NCBI GenBank assembly: GCA_905250025.1
Contig: CAJNOJ010000153.1
Location: 1-64,000 of the forward strand
Reading direction: 5' to 3'
Source of the DNA: Adineta ricciae
Lineage: Eukaryota; Rotifera; Eurotatoria; Adinetida; Adinetidae
Length of the DNA: 64,000 nt
Shown: positions 33,167-44,675 of the stretch, in pieces
How positions within the stretch are numbered: position 1 is the first letter of the stretch
How the letters are laid out: every line of letters begins with the position of its first letter
Notes under the pieces: model-generated
Told to the model about the DNA's origin: nothing
Database searches by the model: none
The model's input: the letters and a program-made list of their open reading frames with translations, nothing else
Made by a program: the position numbers and the translations under genes

Positions 33167-34103
33167 ATGAATAACAGCGTTGGAAACCAATTGGAAAGCG
33201 AGAAAGTTCGACTTCTTTATCGTGTCAGGTTTTGTATTTTACTCATTTTACAAATTCCGTCGATCATATTTTATTTGTTGATATTCATATTCTTTATTGA
33301 ACATACTGCACTTTTGAAAATAACAAAAAATAAAGGTCTATTGCTTTTGCTTATAGTCAACTTCTGTGAAGCAGCATTTGATCTACCGATAACAATAGAT
33401 TTCTATCGGTTTGGTTATGTTTACCCGACAACATCAGCCTATTGTACATGGTGGACATTTTTTGAATATACTCTCAGTGTTTCAAGTGAATTTCTCATGG
33501 CATAGTTATTTCCGTTCAACGTCATATGTTTATATTCAATGAAAACCTCTCACGTGTCCGTAGAAAACGTTTTCTATACTATTATTTTTCACTATTTCTC
33601 GCAATTGCGTATCCAACATTCCTTTACTTAGGTCTTGTTGTCATTTATCCATGTGATAGTACTCAATGGGATTATGCATCCATCTTGTGCGGTCTAAGCA
33701 ATTGTTATCTTGAAAATAGTTATCTGTTAGTGACACTGGACTGGGCGTTAGACAATGGAATGCGACTACTAGTTATTCTTGTACTTATCCTGCGAGTTGT
33801 TTATAAAAAACGTCGTTTACAACAATCTGTATGGTGGAAAAAACAGAGACGTATGACAATTCAATTATTAATGATTTCGTCTTTGTATTTTATCGCAGTG
33901 ATCGAACAAATTGTGGACTCAAGTTATGCTACTGAAATTCAGGCCAACTACGTGTTTGAACTTCTCTACCTTATTTGCCTCTTAATGCCAATACTTTGTA
34001 TTGCAATTGTTTTAGAGTTTCACTGATGGCTATACGCATGTTGTCTGAAATACAAGTGTTAGCAAACAATAACATCGTACCACTACGATCGATGAACATA
34101 TAG
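33167..34103 (+). pseudogene. Class-A orphan GPCR, copy 2, frameshift and C-terminal stop
   Basis: Second copy of the GPCR. Its first 113 residues are open (NNSVGNQLESEKVRLLY into TM1-TM3). Two inserted bases after EFLMA (near 33503) then create a stop; copy 1 reads MAVISVQRH there. The remaining frame from 33526 runs intact through TM4-TM7, including WWKKQRR where copy 1 has a stop. CAA becomes TGA in the C-tail (about 34024-34026), followed by a small insertion. So each copy is broken, mostly at different places. Confidence 0.75.
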
Positions 34104-34856
34104 TAACGAGAAGATGATATTTTTCATCTTGGATAAACTATTTACGAATAGAGGTAGAAGAGTTTGCAATATCTTTCGCTAGGCTATAGACTAATATAAT
34201 ATAAAAGGTGTAAATTGCGGCCGTGGGCAAATATGTGCAAGAAAGAAAAAAGTTGTAGTTATCCTCAAGACGGTGCAAAAGTATCAACAATTCATGCATA
34301 CCCACGCACATGGTATATTGCTAGTCTGATTATTCTTGCTTCTCACAACACCCTTACTCTTTTTTTTGTGCTTTCTTTTTTTGTTCTTTAACTTACATCC
34401 AATTTGTTTGTGTTATGCTTTCTACAAATAGTAGACGAGTGTTTTAAGTTTTTCTTTCACTTTTCTCGTCACAAAACTTTGAGATGCACATTCAGGATTC
34501 TTTTCAGTGTCTTTCTCTTTCTAGTTGTGAAATATCTTTTTCTTACATTTACCAGTTTTTAGCAAGATTCGAGTACTTTCGAGACGAATTCGCCAAAGTA
34601 TGCTTTTCGAACTTGATCACATTAATTCTAAGTAGAATTTGATTCGTAATAATATTTTTATTCTACACCGTTAAAACAGTTATAAATTGAAGAGATTCAG
34701 TTTTCTTTATTCAATTTAGTAATCTCGAGCTTCAGTTTTACTAAAACGAGCAATAAAAGCGTTGTGTGGAGAATAACGTCAATTTCAAGGAACTGAATGA
34801 AGGATGAACATAATTTCTCTCCACAAAACTGCGTTTTAGATACAACTCGGGTCAAA
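34104..34856. other. Intergenic region upstream of the ART-TPR gene
   Basis: Counterpart of 30621-31451 with indels and higher divergence. Pyrimidine tracts, no gene seen. An ATG at 34797 in frame with the ART-TPR gene is not kept in the other copy and is taken as 5' leader. Confidence 0.35.
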
Positions 34857-37800
34857 ATGAATAAAAATGATGAGAAAGCTATTTTTACAGACGGAAAATT
34901 CTCTTGTTGGATAGAGGAGCAGGGTGATCTCAAAATCAACTTCGGATGGCATGAACATAATGAAAACGACGTAGTTGAAGTTTTCGACCATTTGAGCACG
35001 TCCGCAGGTAATACGCAATCATCAGTGAGGTCAAACGCAACTGATCTTCCAACTCACCTTAAACATTCGTGCTCGACAAATAGCAATAATATTGAAGTGA
35101 TTTGGTTAGATAGTAATGCTGATAATAACGACGATTGCTTAGATACACAAGCTAGGCTTGGTACACTCATTCAATCTTCACAGGTATTTTTGGATTCGGA
35201 CGAATGTGTTGATTACATTGTATCCAGTGATGATCGCGCAGTCTTTCTTGTCACATCAGGTTCGCTTGGTCGTATTCTGGTTCCACTTATTCATAACACT
35301 GATCAGATTATTGGCATATATGTATACTGTGCGAATGTGGGTACTCATATTCAATGGGCACAACGTTATGTCAAAATATACGGCATTTTCAATGAGAAGA
35401 ATACGCTGTTTACGAAGCTCATACAAGATCTTGAGTCATTCGATACGTCATTCGACACTTTTAGTATGTCAGGTATGATAGATACGAAAAAAGAAACATC
35501 AATAAAAGATTTAAGAGCTAAAGAGCAATCTATAGTTTGGTATCAATTGATTATCGAAGCATTATTACGTTTGGAGGATACATCAGATGAAAAAGCAGAG
35601 ATGGTCGCCGAATGTCGAAAACATTATGTCAATGATGAGATTGAATGTTTAAAAATATGTGACTTTGAAAATAACTTTACTCCAAATGATGCAATTCGAT
35701 GGTATACAAGGGACTCGTTTTTATATCGGTTATTCAACAAAGCAATGAGAACGCAAGATGTTCCCTTTATTTACAAATTTCGTTTTTTCCTAAAAGCACT
35801 GTACAATCAATTGGCGCGTGTTTATAATTGTGAAACGATCCATGCGCAGCCGATTAAAGAAGTTTATCGAGGTCAAATGATACGTATCGAAGAACTACAA
35901 CGGTTAAAAGACAATGTTGGTTATGCCGTTTCCTTCCATTCATTTCTATCGGCAACGAGAGACAAACAAGTTGCAGCTATTTTCTCTGGCAATGGTAAAG
36001 GCCGACCATTTTTTGAATCGGTCGTTTTCTGCATTAAAATACTTGGCGACTTTCATCCGTATATTGAGACAAACTTGCGTGTAATGAATTCGGCAGGAAT
36101 CGATGGAAAACCATTTGCAGATATTACGAACTACGCAACCTACGGTGGAGAACAAGAGATCTTATTTGCAATGGGATCAGTGTTCAAAGTATTGTCTATT
36201 AAGCTAGTTGATAACATCTGGTATGCTAAGTGTAATTTCTATTCCGGAGGAATAGGAAATTTCTTGAGATACGAATTCAGATCGTGGAATGTCCTTCTTG
36301 GATATAACCCTCGAATGGACGTTATCGGAGATTTCCTACTTCAGCTAAATAATTACGCCGATGCGATTACTTTTTATATTTCCTCAGCTAAGGATCAATC
36401 GGATCACTTAGCAGTTGCATGGGCAAATTATAAACTGGGAAGATTATACATGCGAAAAGGTGAATATCAGACTGCTCTTGATTACTTGCAAAAAGCAGAG
36501 AATTTGATGTTGCTGCATGTGGATATCACAGATTTTTGGCTAAAAAATGTTTTTGAGACAACTGGCGATACCTACATGCGACGTGCTCAACAGCAATCTG
36601 ATCCTAAGAGCGATTATGAATATGCCATAGTAAATTATAAAAAAGCGCTTAACACTGTCATTAAGAAAAAGGACAACGGAGTGAAGCAAAATCCATTAGA
36701 ATTTCAAGCAACTAAAGTTATCTTAGGTTCAAGCAACGAAGAAGTTATGCAAGCTGAAATTAGTTACAAGATATTCAAAGCTTATTGCCAGATGAACAAC
36801 CATGCAGACAGTGAATATTTTAGAGAAGTATTCTTAACAACCCTTCTTTCAAATTCGATATACAGTTATGAACAATCAAAAATCAATACGCATGAAGTTT
36901 TTACTGCTGGTGTAGATTCCAGAACAGCAGATACCGTAGCAATTCGACAGCGGTTATTCAGTCATGTATCTTACATTGTAGAAGGAGCCGTGGTACCAAA
37001 TCATCTTGAAATGTACAAGAGATGTACTGAATTAATTCGGTTGGCTATCGAAGAAGAAAAGAAACTAATTCTTTGCAAATTTCTATCAGACATGTGTTCA
37101 CCATTTTATCCTAATCCATACGATATTCTCATCTTTTATCACAAGTACAATCTATTCAGCGGTAGCAAATACGAGAACGATTACTCACAGTATATCATCC
37201 ACCAAAAAAATATTCTTAACGCTGATTGCTCAAATGCTCCATCTGGATTCAGTCTGTATATGCGTCTATCTCTCACAGATTTTTATCTAGACACTACGCT
37301 TGAAAAAAGATTAGCTTCTGAAGAACTGGATCAAATATTCTTAATTCAAATGATGGATTTTCATTCTGCTCTGTGGATTCAAAGGCGAGACTTGCTTAAC
37401 ATAAGCAACGGTTCCTGTTTTGATTATCAAGAAAAATTTGTACTTGCAAGATACTATTCATATTACGAAAACCCACCTACATCCATCGGCGATGCTTATC
37501 AGCGCTTGCGAATGTATGAAAGTCAGTTGAAACTTCTTATAACAATGGATCTAACTAAAGCAGCTCTAGCAAATCCGTATCGAAATATCGCTCGAATCTA
37601 TAGTTACCTCTACGAATACGCAATGGCGTTGGAGAACTATGAGAAATGTTTAGAAATTGTTCATACACATATGTCACCGAATGTTTCATTTTTGAGAAGA
37701 ACATATGCACTTATCGCGCATGAAATTGTTGAACTTTATTTAAATACGAATGCTGTTGCACATGCAAGGGATCTTATGAAGTTATGGCTTAATTTTGCAC

Positions 37801-38009
37801 ACAAATATGCCGTTTCTGATCATGTACAACTTGCTGCTGTATACTCTCGTTTAATTGATATATGTATGCGACAAGAAGACTACGATTTATGTTTGGAATA
37901 TGCAGAGCAAGAATTAATGCATCTTCAATCAGTGCAACAGCCTGAGAATGAACGTATAATGGAGTGCAAAGAAAAACTAGAAAGTTTTAGAAAGCAACGT
38001 TCTACTTGA
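34857..38009 (+). CDS. ADP-ribosyltransferase-TPR protein, complete copy
   Basis: Single-exon, 1050-residue predicted mono-ADP-ribosyltransferase. Residues about 60-200 form the alpha/beta domain shared with the other ART genes here (VIWLDSN, FLVTSGSLGRILVPLIHN, IYVYC). The ART domain spans about 280-470: Arg338 in VYRGQM, FLSAT near 364 (the usual STS is SAT), and Glu431/Glu433 in GGEQEILFAMGS, so the R-S-E triad is largely kept. TPR units follow (AWANYKLGRLYMRKGEYQTA; YRNIARIYSYLYEYAMALENY) with a long, less repetitive middle. AATAAA at 38040-38045 follows, and the chitinase gene ends only 77 bp away, tail-to-tail. Partner copies: 31452-31910 and 44676-47479. Confidence 0.88.
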   Translation: MNKNDEKAIFTDGKFSCWIEEQGDLKINFGWHEHNENDVVEVFDHLSTSAGNTQSSVRSNATDLPTHLKHSCSTNSNNIEVIWLDSNADNNDDCLDTQARLGTLIQSSQVFLDSDECVDYIVSSDDRAVFLVTSGSLGRILVPLIHNTDQIIGIYVYCANVGTHIQWAQRYVKIYGIFNEKNTLFTKLIQDLESFDTSFDTFSMSGMIDTKKETSIKDLRAKEQSIVWYQLIIEALLRLEDTSDEKAEMVAECRKHYVNDEIECLKICDFENNFTPNDAIRWYTRDSFLYRLFNKAMRTQDVPFIYKFRFFLKALYNQLARVYNCETIHAQPIKEVYRGQMIRIEELQRLKDNVGYAVSFHSFLSATRDKQVAAIFSGNGKGRPFFESVVFCIKILGDFHPYIETNLRVMNSAGIDGKPFADITNYATYGGEQEILFAMGSVFKVLSIKLVDNIWYAKCNFYSGGIGNFLRYEFRSWNVLLGYNPRMDVIGDFLLQLNNYADAITFYISSAKDQSDHLAVAWANYKLGRLYMRKGEYQTALDYLQKAENLMLLHVDITDFWLKNVFETTGDTYMRRAQQQSDPKSDYEYAIVNYKKALNTVIKKKDNGVKQNPLEFQATKVILGSSNEEVMQAEISYKIFKAYCQMNNHADSEYFREVFLTTLLSNSIYSYEQSKINTHEVFTAGVDSRTADTVAIRQRLFSHVSYIVEGAVVPNHLEMYKRCTELIRLAIEEEKKLILCKFLSDMCSPFYPNPYDILIFYHKYNLFSGSKYENDYSQYIIHQKNILNADCSNAPSGFSLYMRLSLTDFYLDTTLEKRLASEELDQIFLIQMMDFHSALWIQRRDLLNISNGSCFDYQEKFVLARYYSYYENPPTSIGDAYQRLRMYESQLKLLITMDLTKAALANPYRNIARIYSYLYEYAMALENYEKCLEIVHTHMSPNVSFLRRTYALIAHEIVELYLNTNAVAHARDLMKLWLNFAHKYAVSDHVQLAAVYSRLIDICMRQEDYDLCLEYAEQELMHLQSVQQPENERIMECKEKLESFRKQRST

Positions 38010-38039
38010 AAGGAGAACCTGCCAATACAATAATAATTG

Positions 38040-38045
38040 AATAAA
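38040..38045 (+). promoter_or_regulatory. Poly(A) signal of the ART-TPR gene
   Basis: AATAAA 31 bp after the stop codon, also present after the second copy near 47510. It lies in the 77-bp gap between two convergent genes. Confidence 0.5.
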
Positions 38046-38085
38046 GAAAGCCTTTTCTTAGCGAAGAGATGTCGTTAGGAAATGT

Positions 38086-41000
38086 TTAATGTTTTGATTT
38101 AAAACGATATGAAGGATTCTTTTTGAAGTCAATACAGCCATCGCATGCACAAAATTGATCACCTGTTCCACAATAGCCGCCGTTGGAACAGCAGTGAGCA
38201 TTTTTGTCGTCGGGATTACAAATCGGAAAAGTATGACCAGTGATTGGAGGAATGTCCGCACCGCATCGACCTCGCTTGCCGTCCGGTGCATCGAGTAAGT
38301 ACCAGAGTGGAGGATCAATCGTTGGTCGAACCGGTTCTTCGGTTAAGAGATTAGGATTTTCTTCGTAATTGATTCCTAGTCCTGTACAGTGCTTATCCGA
38401 TTTACCACAGTAACCCTCGGGTGAGCAACAGGAGTAGCCAGGATCGTCGGGATCACAAACCGGATAATAACCTTTGTATAGCGGAGCTGACCGGCCACAC
38501 ATGCCTGCTTTCTCTTCGCTATCTTCCATTGTCCACCAACGCTTTTCGTCAAGAGGCGAGCATTTATAAGAGTACGATGACGGATTTGTCTGTTTGCATA
38601 GTGGTGCATCGCCAACTATTTTCATCATTGTTAGATTGGAATCATCTTGATCGATCGCCCAGATCATCAGACCCCCTAAATTATTGTCCGCAGCGTAATC
38701 TGCTTTGTATTTCAATGACCTTGGACTTTCGTAACCTAAATAGATTTGTTCTTGATTGTTGAAAGCAAACGTTGATTTCGTCTTTTCATGAAACTGTTCT
38801 CGGTAATTTGCATTGGTTAACCATGATTCTTTAATTTCATTCCAAGGAGCGAAACCGCCCACAAATCTACCGTTTACTGCCGATGCTCTTCTCCACATCG
38901 GATCACTCGGATCGATCGATTCTCGATCAACATTTCGCCAAAAGCGACCATAAAATGGAACTCCCATATTGATCTTATGTGGTTGCTTTGTCTTACATAC
39001 GTAGTATTTCACTGTCCAATGCACATTCGTTTTGCCTGAAAATCGAGGAGGCATACCGAAATACAGAGGCGCCGGTGGTCCTGTATATGCACCCCATTTG
39101 GATTCCCAAGCACCAAAGAAATCGTAGGTCATGATATTAACGAAATCCGCGTATTTCAATAGCCCGGGTAAATCAAACCCCGGATCGAGCGTCCATTGAC
39201 CAGCTGCCGAAGCAAATGATAGCAAACAGCCAGGCCGATGTCTGTCTAGAGCTTGTCGTAGTTCTCTCATGAGTATAACATAGTTTTGTTTATCTTGTGG
39301 TACACCTTCGTTAGCACCTCCTGTGACGGGATACTCCCAATCGATATCAATCCCATCCATTTGATGCTCGTCGAGTAATTTTAATGCCGAAGCGATGAAA
39401 CGAACGCGTTTCTCGGGTGAAGCAGCAATAGAACTGAAATATTGCGAATTTTCCCATCCGCCGACCGCAAACATGTACTTTATATCTGGGAAGGCATCTT
39501 GCAGACGTTTAAGACGATCCAAACGTTGTCGAGCAATTCTTGTGTCTTCTTCAACATTTGCACTGTGTGTTCGATCGGCACTACCCAAAAGTATATTACC
39601 GTTAGCTTCCACTTCGAAAAATGCAAAGATAATGTGTGTTAAACGGTGCGCATGCTGAGAAGTTATCTTGCCTGTACCCCACGACGGGTAATACCCAATA
39701 ATACGTTTACCACATTTCGCTGCTTGACTAATATTATCACCTCCTTCATCGGATGATTCATCATCACCTTCGTCGTCACCTTCGATAATGTCATAATTTG
39801 CGTCGTCGAAGATACTCAATGAGCTTAAACCGAACAAAGCGGCCATGCCTCTGGCTTCTGCCGGTGTGCAACCTCGTACTTCTCTATTTTCTTCATCGAC
39901 TTGACGTTTTGATTTTTTCTGCTTTTTCTGCTTCGGTGGTTTATTATCACGTTTCTTTTGATCCATCATTAGATCTGTATGCCAAATATCAGCTTCTTTT
40001 TTATCTAACGACATTGCCGATGCACACTGAGCGCCATTGACTGTCAAACCACTTGGTCGTCCTTTAACTGCATCTCGGTATCCGAACAAGAAGGGATTTC
40101 TTGCTACAAAATAATATGGATCGGAGCTAAGGTGTGCTATAATTTCCCCTTGTGAAACAGGCGTGAAAATTTTGATGAATTCTGCTCGATCTTTTCTTGT
40201 TAATTTAGAATTGTCCGATATGAAACCTACAACATGTGTACGACCGTTTCGGTTGTAACAGATCATTTTCCAGAAGCAGGAAGGTACAGCGACACCGCCG
40301 ACAAGTTTGGTTCTGCCGCGAGCTTTCGGACAAACACCAGTGACGACGAGACTTGGCGGATATTTATGATTATGACATCGAATATGTGCTTCAATCATGC
40401 GCCATGGAACTTGATTTGTAATAGCGTTTTGCGGTGCGAGATTAATACGTAAATTGGAACTGAATGATGCGTCACGAGAATAACTGAGGATTTCACTCGG
40501 CGTTAAATGTCCGTGATCATATCCCGAACCATTGTATGCATTCCGACTTGCTTGAGAATCCTTCAGTTCTCTACATGGATGATGCGTGTAACCCTTAGTG
40601 CGTTTACCAGCTGTTGTCATCATATCATTGATTTTGTCCAGTACACACATGGACCATATGGGTAAATTGCGTCTTTTATCGAATAAAACAACATAAGCAT
40701 TGATGCGATCTGTTTTAATTGCAATCAAAGGATGATTATTATTTGGACATGGTTCAGGTTCGCATTTAGGCTCTGGCTTCCAAATGGCACGATTCTTGTT
40801 TACAGTATCTCGATGACACACAGCATTGATATCATTCGTTGCTTTATAGAGAAATTCGCATTCGTATCGACATCTCGACCCGATAGATTTAGCATGACAG
40901 TCATTGAGAGATTGTGCTATGATCTTGTCATTTTTTCTGTTCACGTCTGGCTTACGGCACCTGGGCCCACCTCGATCTTTACCATCATCGTCGTCGTCGT

Positions 41001-44000
41001 CATCACAGTCTCGATCATGTTTATTTCCAGCCAAATCACGTTTCACTTGTCGTATCTTGCAATTGCGTTTTTTGTCGTTTTCGTTCTTCTTATCTTTCTT
41101 TCCGTTCTTCGATTTCTTCAGTTGGTCTTTGACATTGTTTCTTGACTTACCAATGGAGTCTTTGATTCCTTTGCCCACTTTCGAAGCAGCTTTACCAACA
41201 CCCGGTAATGGAACAACAGCCAATGCATCGAAACCCACATTTGCTATACCTTCGAGTGCACCTTTCACATCTCCTTTGCCTATGGCTTTACCAACTTTAA
41301 TCACATTTTCACCAAGACTTTTGACATCTTTAACAATACCAATGCTCATGAATTCGTCTTTTGCTGCTTTTGTGTCCCCATTGACCAGGTGACCAAGCGT
41401 TTTAACTGCTTTAATTGGTGTCTCGACGACTTCCTTCGCTGCGTTAAAAAGAGGTTTAACAATTTTGTTTCCAACCCACTTAGCAGCTTTTTTAATAAGA
41501 CCAAAAAGTCGTCGTTGTCGAATCACAGCCGCCGAATTGATTTCTGTTTCATTTCGTTTACTTAAACTTGTTTGATATCCATTCAATGTTGAATATGTCT
41601 GTTCATTTGTCGATGACGATATAGGATAAAAACATTCGCGTGTATCTGTCGTGGGATAAAACAATGGCATGTCATCAATATCATTCAGGGTCAATTTGGA
41701 ATTGAAATAACGTGAATAAATTTCACCGAATTTATCTTGAACAACAGTGGTTTCATTTTGAAAATAAGTACAAGTTAAAACTTCATTCGTATACTTGATC
41801 GAAATGTATTGACATGATAAGTTTAATGGTGAAACAAACAGACATCGATGCAGACAAGTGTCTAAACAAGTATCGTAATTGCTGGTGGACGGACATGGGA
41901 TAGCATCTTGTTTGAGGTGGGAACTCTGATCAGCAACGGCGAAATCGAGCGTACGATCGAATGCCATTCGCATAGAGGTAAAATTATTATTGGGAAGGAA
42001 CGGTCGAATGAAACAATGGCGATTTTGAAATTTAACATTCTTGTTTACATATCCCGGTCGATCAGTGCCCATTTTACATTCACGTGTATTGAAATCGTAG
42101 GAAAATTTTTGACATTGAATACTCCGTTGACATAAACTGTAACATTGATCGAACGAAATGAATGTTGATGAGGATGAATATAAATCACACTGAGGTATAA
42201 ATTGAAACTTTTGCTGAGGATATTGCATCCAATAACGACGTTTTCCTGCTTGATTCCAATCACTATAACTTGTCAGATACTGGCAATCTAACGTTAATTC
42301 ATCGAAATCAATGGCAATACATGAAGGGTTTTGCTTCATGAAGCATTCAGTCATGCAAATGTTTAGTTTTCTCTCTTTGCGTTCTTTTTCGTGTTGCAGA
42401 TTTGTGGTCATCGGACATATGGGTAGATTTCTATCATTGATCAATGCTGAATTCGGTTCTGTTTTCAAACATTCTTGACATCCGGTTACTTGATTACAAC
42501 CGTTCATATTCGACAAGTAGCAATTTGGATTATAAAAACTATCGATTTGTGATGATGCAGATGTATTCGTCGATACTTCACATAATGATTTCGTTTTCGA
42601 GAGCTGGCGCTCATAGTTAACATCGTCTTCTTCAATAAAACGCCATTGATTCGAACTGTTACCGTAGATAAGTTGGAAATTGATCACTGACAGATATCCA
42701 TAGGACAGAAACATGTTGCTATCGTCTTCGTTAGTATCGAATAACTGACATGAATTGGAATGGAAATGATATGTTATTGATAAACAATTTCTTGTTACTT
42801 GACACATCTGTAAACACTCTAAAGCTGAATCTGCCTTTCGTCGTTCTCCTTGGCCGGAAATTCGTGTATTCCTTGTATAAAGCCAATTTTGAATAAGACC
42901 TGTCGGTTGTTTGATGAGAACAGTTTTCCATTGGTCTGTTTGATTGGTTAATTGCAAGCGTTCGCTATCCGCACGCATTCGATCGAATGTTAAACATGTT
43001 TTCTCGGTTTCGGAATAGGAATATCCAATACATTGTTTATCATCGACACAAGTCATAAAGCATTGTTCGAAATCCAGATTGTGCTTTGTCGATCGTGGTG
43101 GATTATCTTCTTGATTAATGACGACGCCGAGCATTTTATCGAATGGAGGTAGATTTGGACACAGGTCACATAAATGAATTCCGTCAGTGGAATTTTCGAA
43201 GACGACCACCGCGTCTCGATTCGGATCGAGATCGGTGCACATCAACGGTTCTGAATTGAGTTGAAAATCATTTGCTTCTAAGAGAAGATACTTTGTGTAA
43301 GCGATATAAGCGTCCAATGGTGATAGTGATGAATCAGTTGCATTGTCTATCGACTCAGTTTCATCACTATCTTCTATAGAGAAAAACAAAACACAACTGA
43401 TCAAGTGCATGAGAGATGGTGGAAGTTTGATCACTTACGAAATTCATAGACGAGATATTTTTCATTTTGAATCAATGTTCGTTCATTACATTTCATTGTT
43501 GCATAGCATGAACTGACAACAACATCAGCCGATGTGTCGGAATCGTCATCAGTTTCTTCTCTTTCATCGCTTAAATGATTCCACATACAAAAACGTTTTT
43601 TCCGTATTTCGCACCACTGTAAACAATCTGTTAAGGTTAATGGAATAGAAGATTTGCGCCGACCATTGCTCACACATAGGTGCCCTTCGTTCACATTCGT
43701 AAACATGATCCACTGTTGATTTTTAATCGCGATATTTTTATCTGTCTCACTAAATTTCCATTCTCCTCGATTATCAATCATCAATGTTTGATTCGTATGC
43801 TTCTGCACTATTTTACATCGATCGTTGTTTCCTTTTAGGATTTCGAATTGTTGGTTTTCGTCTGATGTGTCCAATGACCATTGATACAAGAGTGATGAAT
43901 CCGGAGATGGCTGTTTGATAGCCAACGCTTTTTGTGTTGCCATACAGACAATCACGTAGAGTGTCGCTTTGTCTACTTGGACAGGTAGAAATTGCCATTC

Positions 44001-44455
44001 TTGATGTTTAGTTTCACTTTTTGGTCGAAGACTGATACCAGAATTCTCAATTGATGTGGAGAATTTGCCACAGTCTAAATAGCCATGTTCGGAGAATATT
44101 TTATAGGATTTGTCTTCTTTAGATATGCAAATATTCTCTTCGTCGGAAGTGTTTGGAGGTAAAACTTCCTTTTCACTCGAACAATATTCGTCTGTGTTAC
44201 CGCAACTAGAATTATATTTGCATAAAGCTGAATCTTTTTGGTAAATATAGTATTAATATACTGACTATCCATACTGTGAACAGCACATATTTGCGTCAGG
44301 ACAGCCACAGATCCGACAATCACCAACTATAAACTCACGAAGAGTTACGGCTGTATCATAATCGGCTGTGTTACATACCTCGAGTTTTATCGATAAGAGC
44401 CAAATCCGGTGTTGTTATTGCTGATTTATCACAGTGCTCTTTCGTTGAACCACAA
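38086..44455 (-). CDS. Giant secreted chitinase-nuclease proprotein, copy 1, 5' exons missing
   Basis: Same gene as 47556-54380 (see there for domains). Exons 5-8 of that model are present: 44455-44379, 44326-44266, 44205-43439 and 43373-38086, all with the same splice sites. The last exon alone codes for about 1760 residues. It keeps both basic sites (RQRR and KSKR), the endonuclease motif DHGHL, GH18 DGIDIDWE and the two C-terminal hevein domains. Exons 1-4 (signal peptide and the first hevein units) are not found: the sequence left of exon 5 diverges abruptly at about 44459. Compared with copy 2 there is one extra Lys in the KKDKK run and scattered replacements. No stop or frameshift. Confidence 0.85.
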
Positions 44456-44458
44456 CTA

Positions 44459-44674
44459 ACGAGGGAACATATTTAGGTGATTAAGCGATTTAGATCCCAT
44501 CTTTTGGTGATAGATAGACCTCAATGAGGTATGAAAAACCTCAAGAGGATTCGTGCCCTCGCGCCTTTATTTCAAAGATACTGAGTTCTCAGGATGTATA
44601 CGAAAAGAGACTGAAATGAAGGATGATCGTTTTTATAGAACAGTAGAGTTTTCAGGTGAAAACTTTTTTCAGTT
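44459..44674. other. Unmatched tail at the left-hand contig end
   Basis: 216 bp with no counterpart upstream of exon 5 in the second copy (53929 onwards), ending at the N. It contains a short inverted repeat, ACCTCA-A-TGAGGT, near 44518. No coding signal. Either a real structural difference between haplotypes or a chimeric contig end. Confidence 0.6.
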
Positions 44675-44675
44675 N

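Larger units (their letters stand above)
28437..35315. repeat. Duplicated block 6: 28437-31910 repeated at 31912-35315 across a single N (31911)
   Basis: The right copy starts after the N with CTTTCTAAATG, matching 28437 in the middle of the F-box gene. The left copy stops at GATTATTGGC, matching 35315 in the middle of an ART-TPR gene. Contents: F-box gene 5' part, GPCR, start of ART-TPR. Both edges fall inside genes, as expected for contig ends. Divergence is patchy, highest around the first exon part of the ART-TPR gene. Confidence 0.92.

Noticed and set aside
34797-34856. Upstream ATG extending the ART-TPR protein by 20 residues
   Set aside because: The homologous position in the other copy has no ATG, and the downstream ATG aligns with 31452.
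38421-38762. 113-codon + strand ORF in the chitinase 3' region (also 47891-48232)
   Set aside because: It is a shadow of the C-terminal hevein domains on the other strand, with no homology of its own.
40732-41392. Long + strand ORFs rich in Ser/Phe opposite the chitinase gene (also at 50202-50859)
   Set aside because: They are antisense shadows of the low-complexity Lys/Asp linkers in the chitinase-nuclease, whose minus-strand frame has clear domains.
43374-43434. ATG-like start of the 1782-residue open frame in the chitinase copy 1
   Set aside because: The first 20 codons (MIKLPPSLMH...) are intron sequence: a GT donor after YEF and an acceptor CTATAG place the true exon start at 43373.
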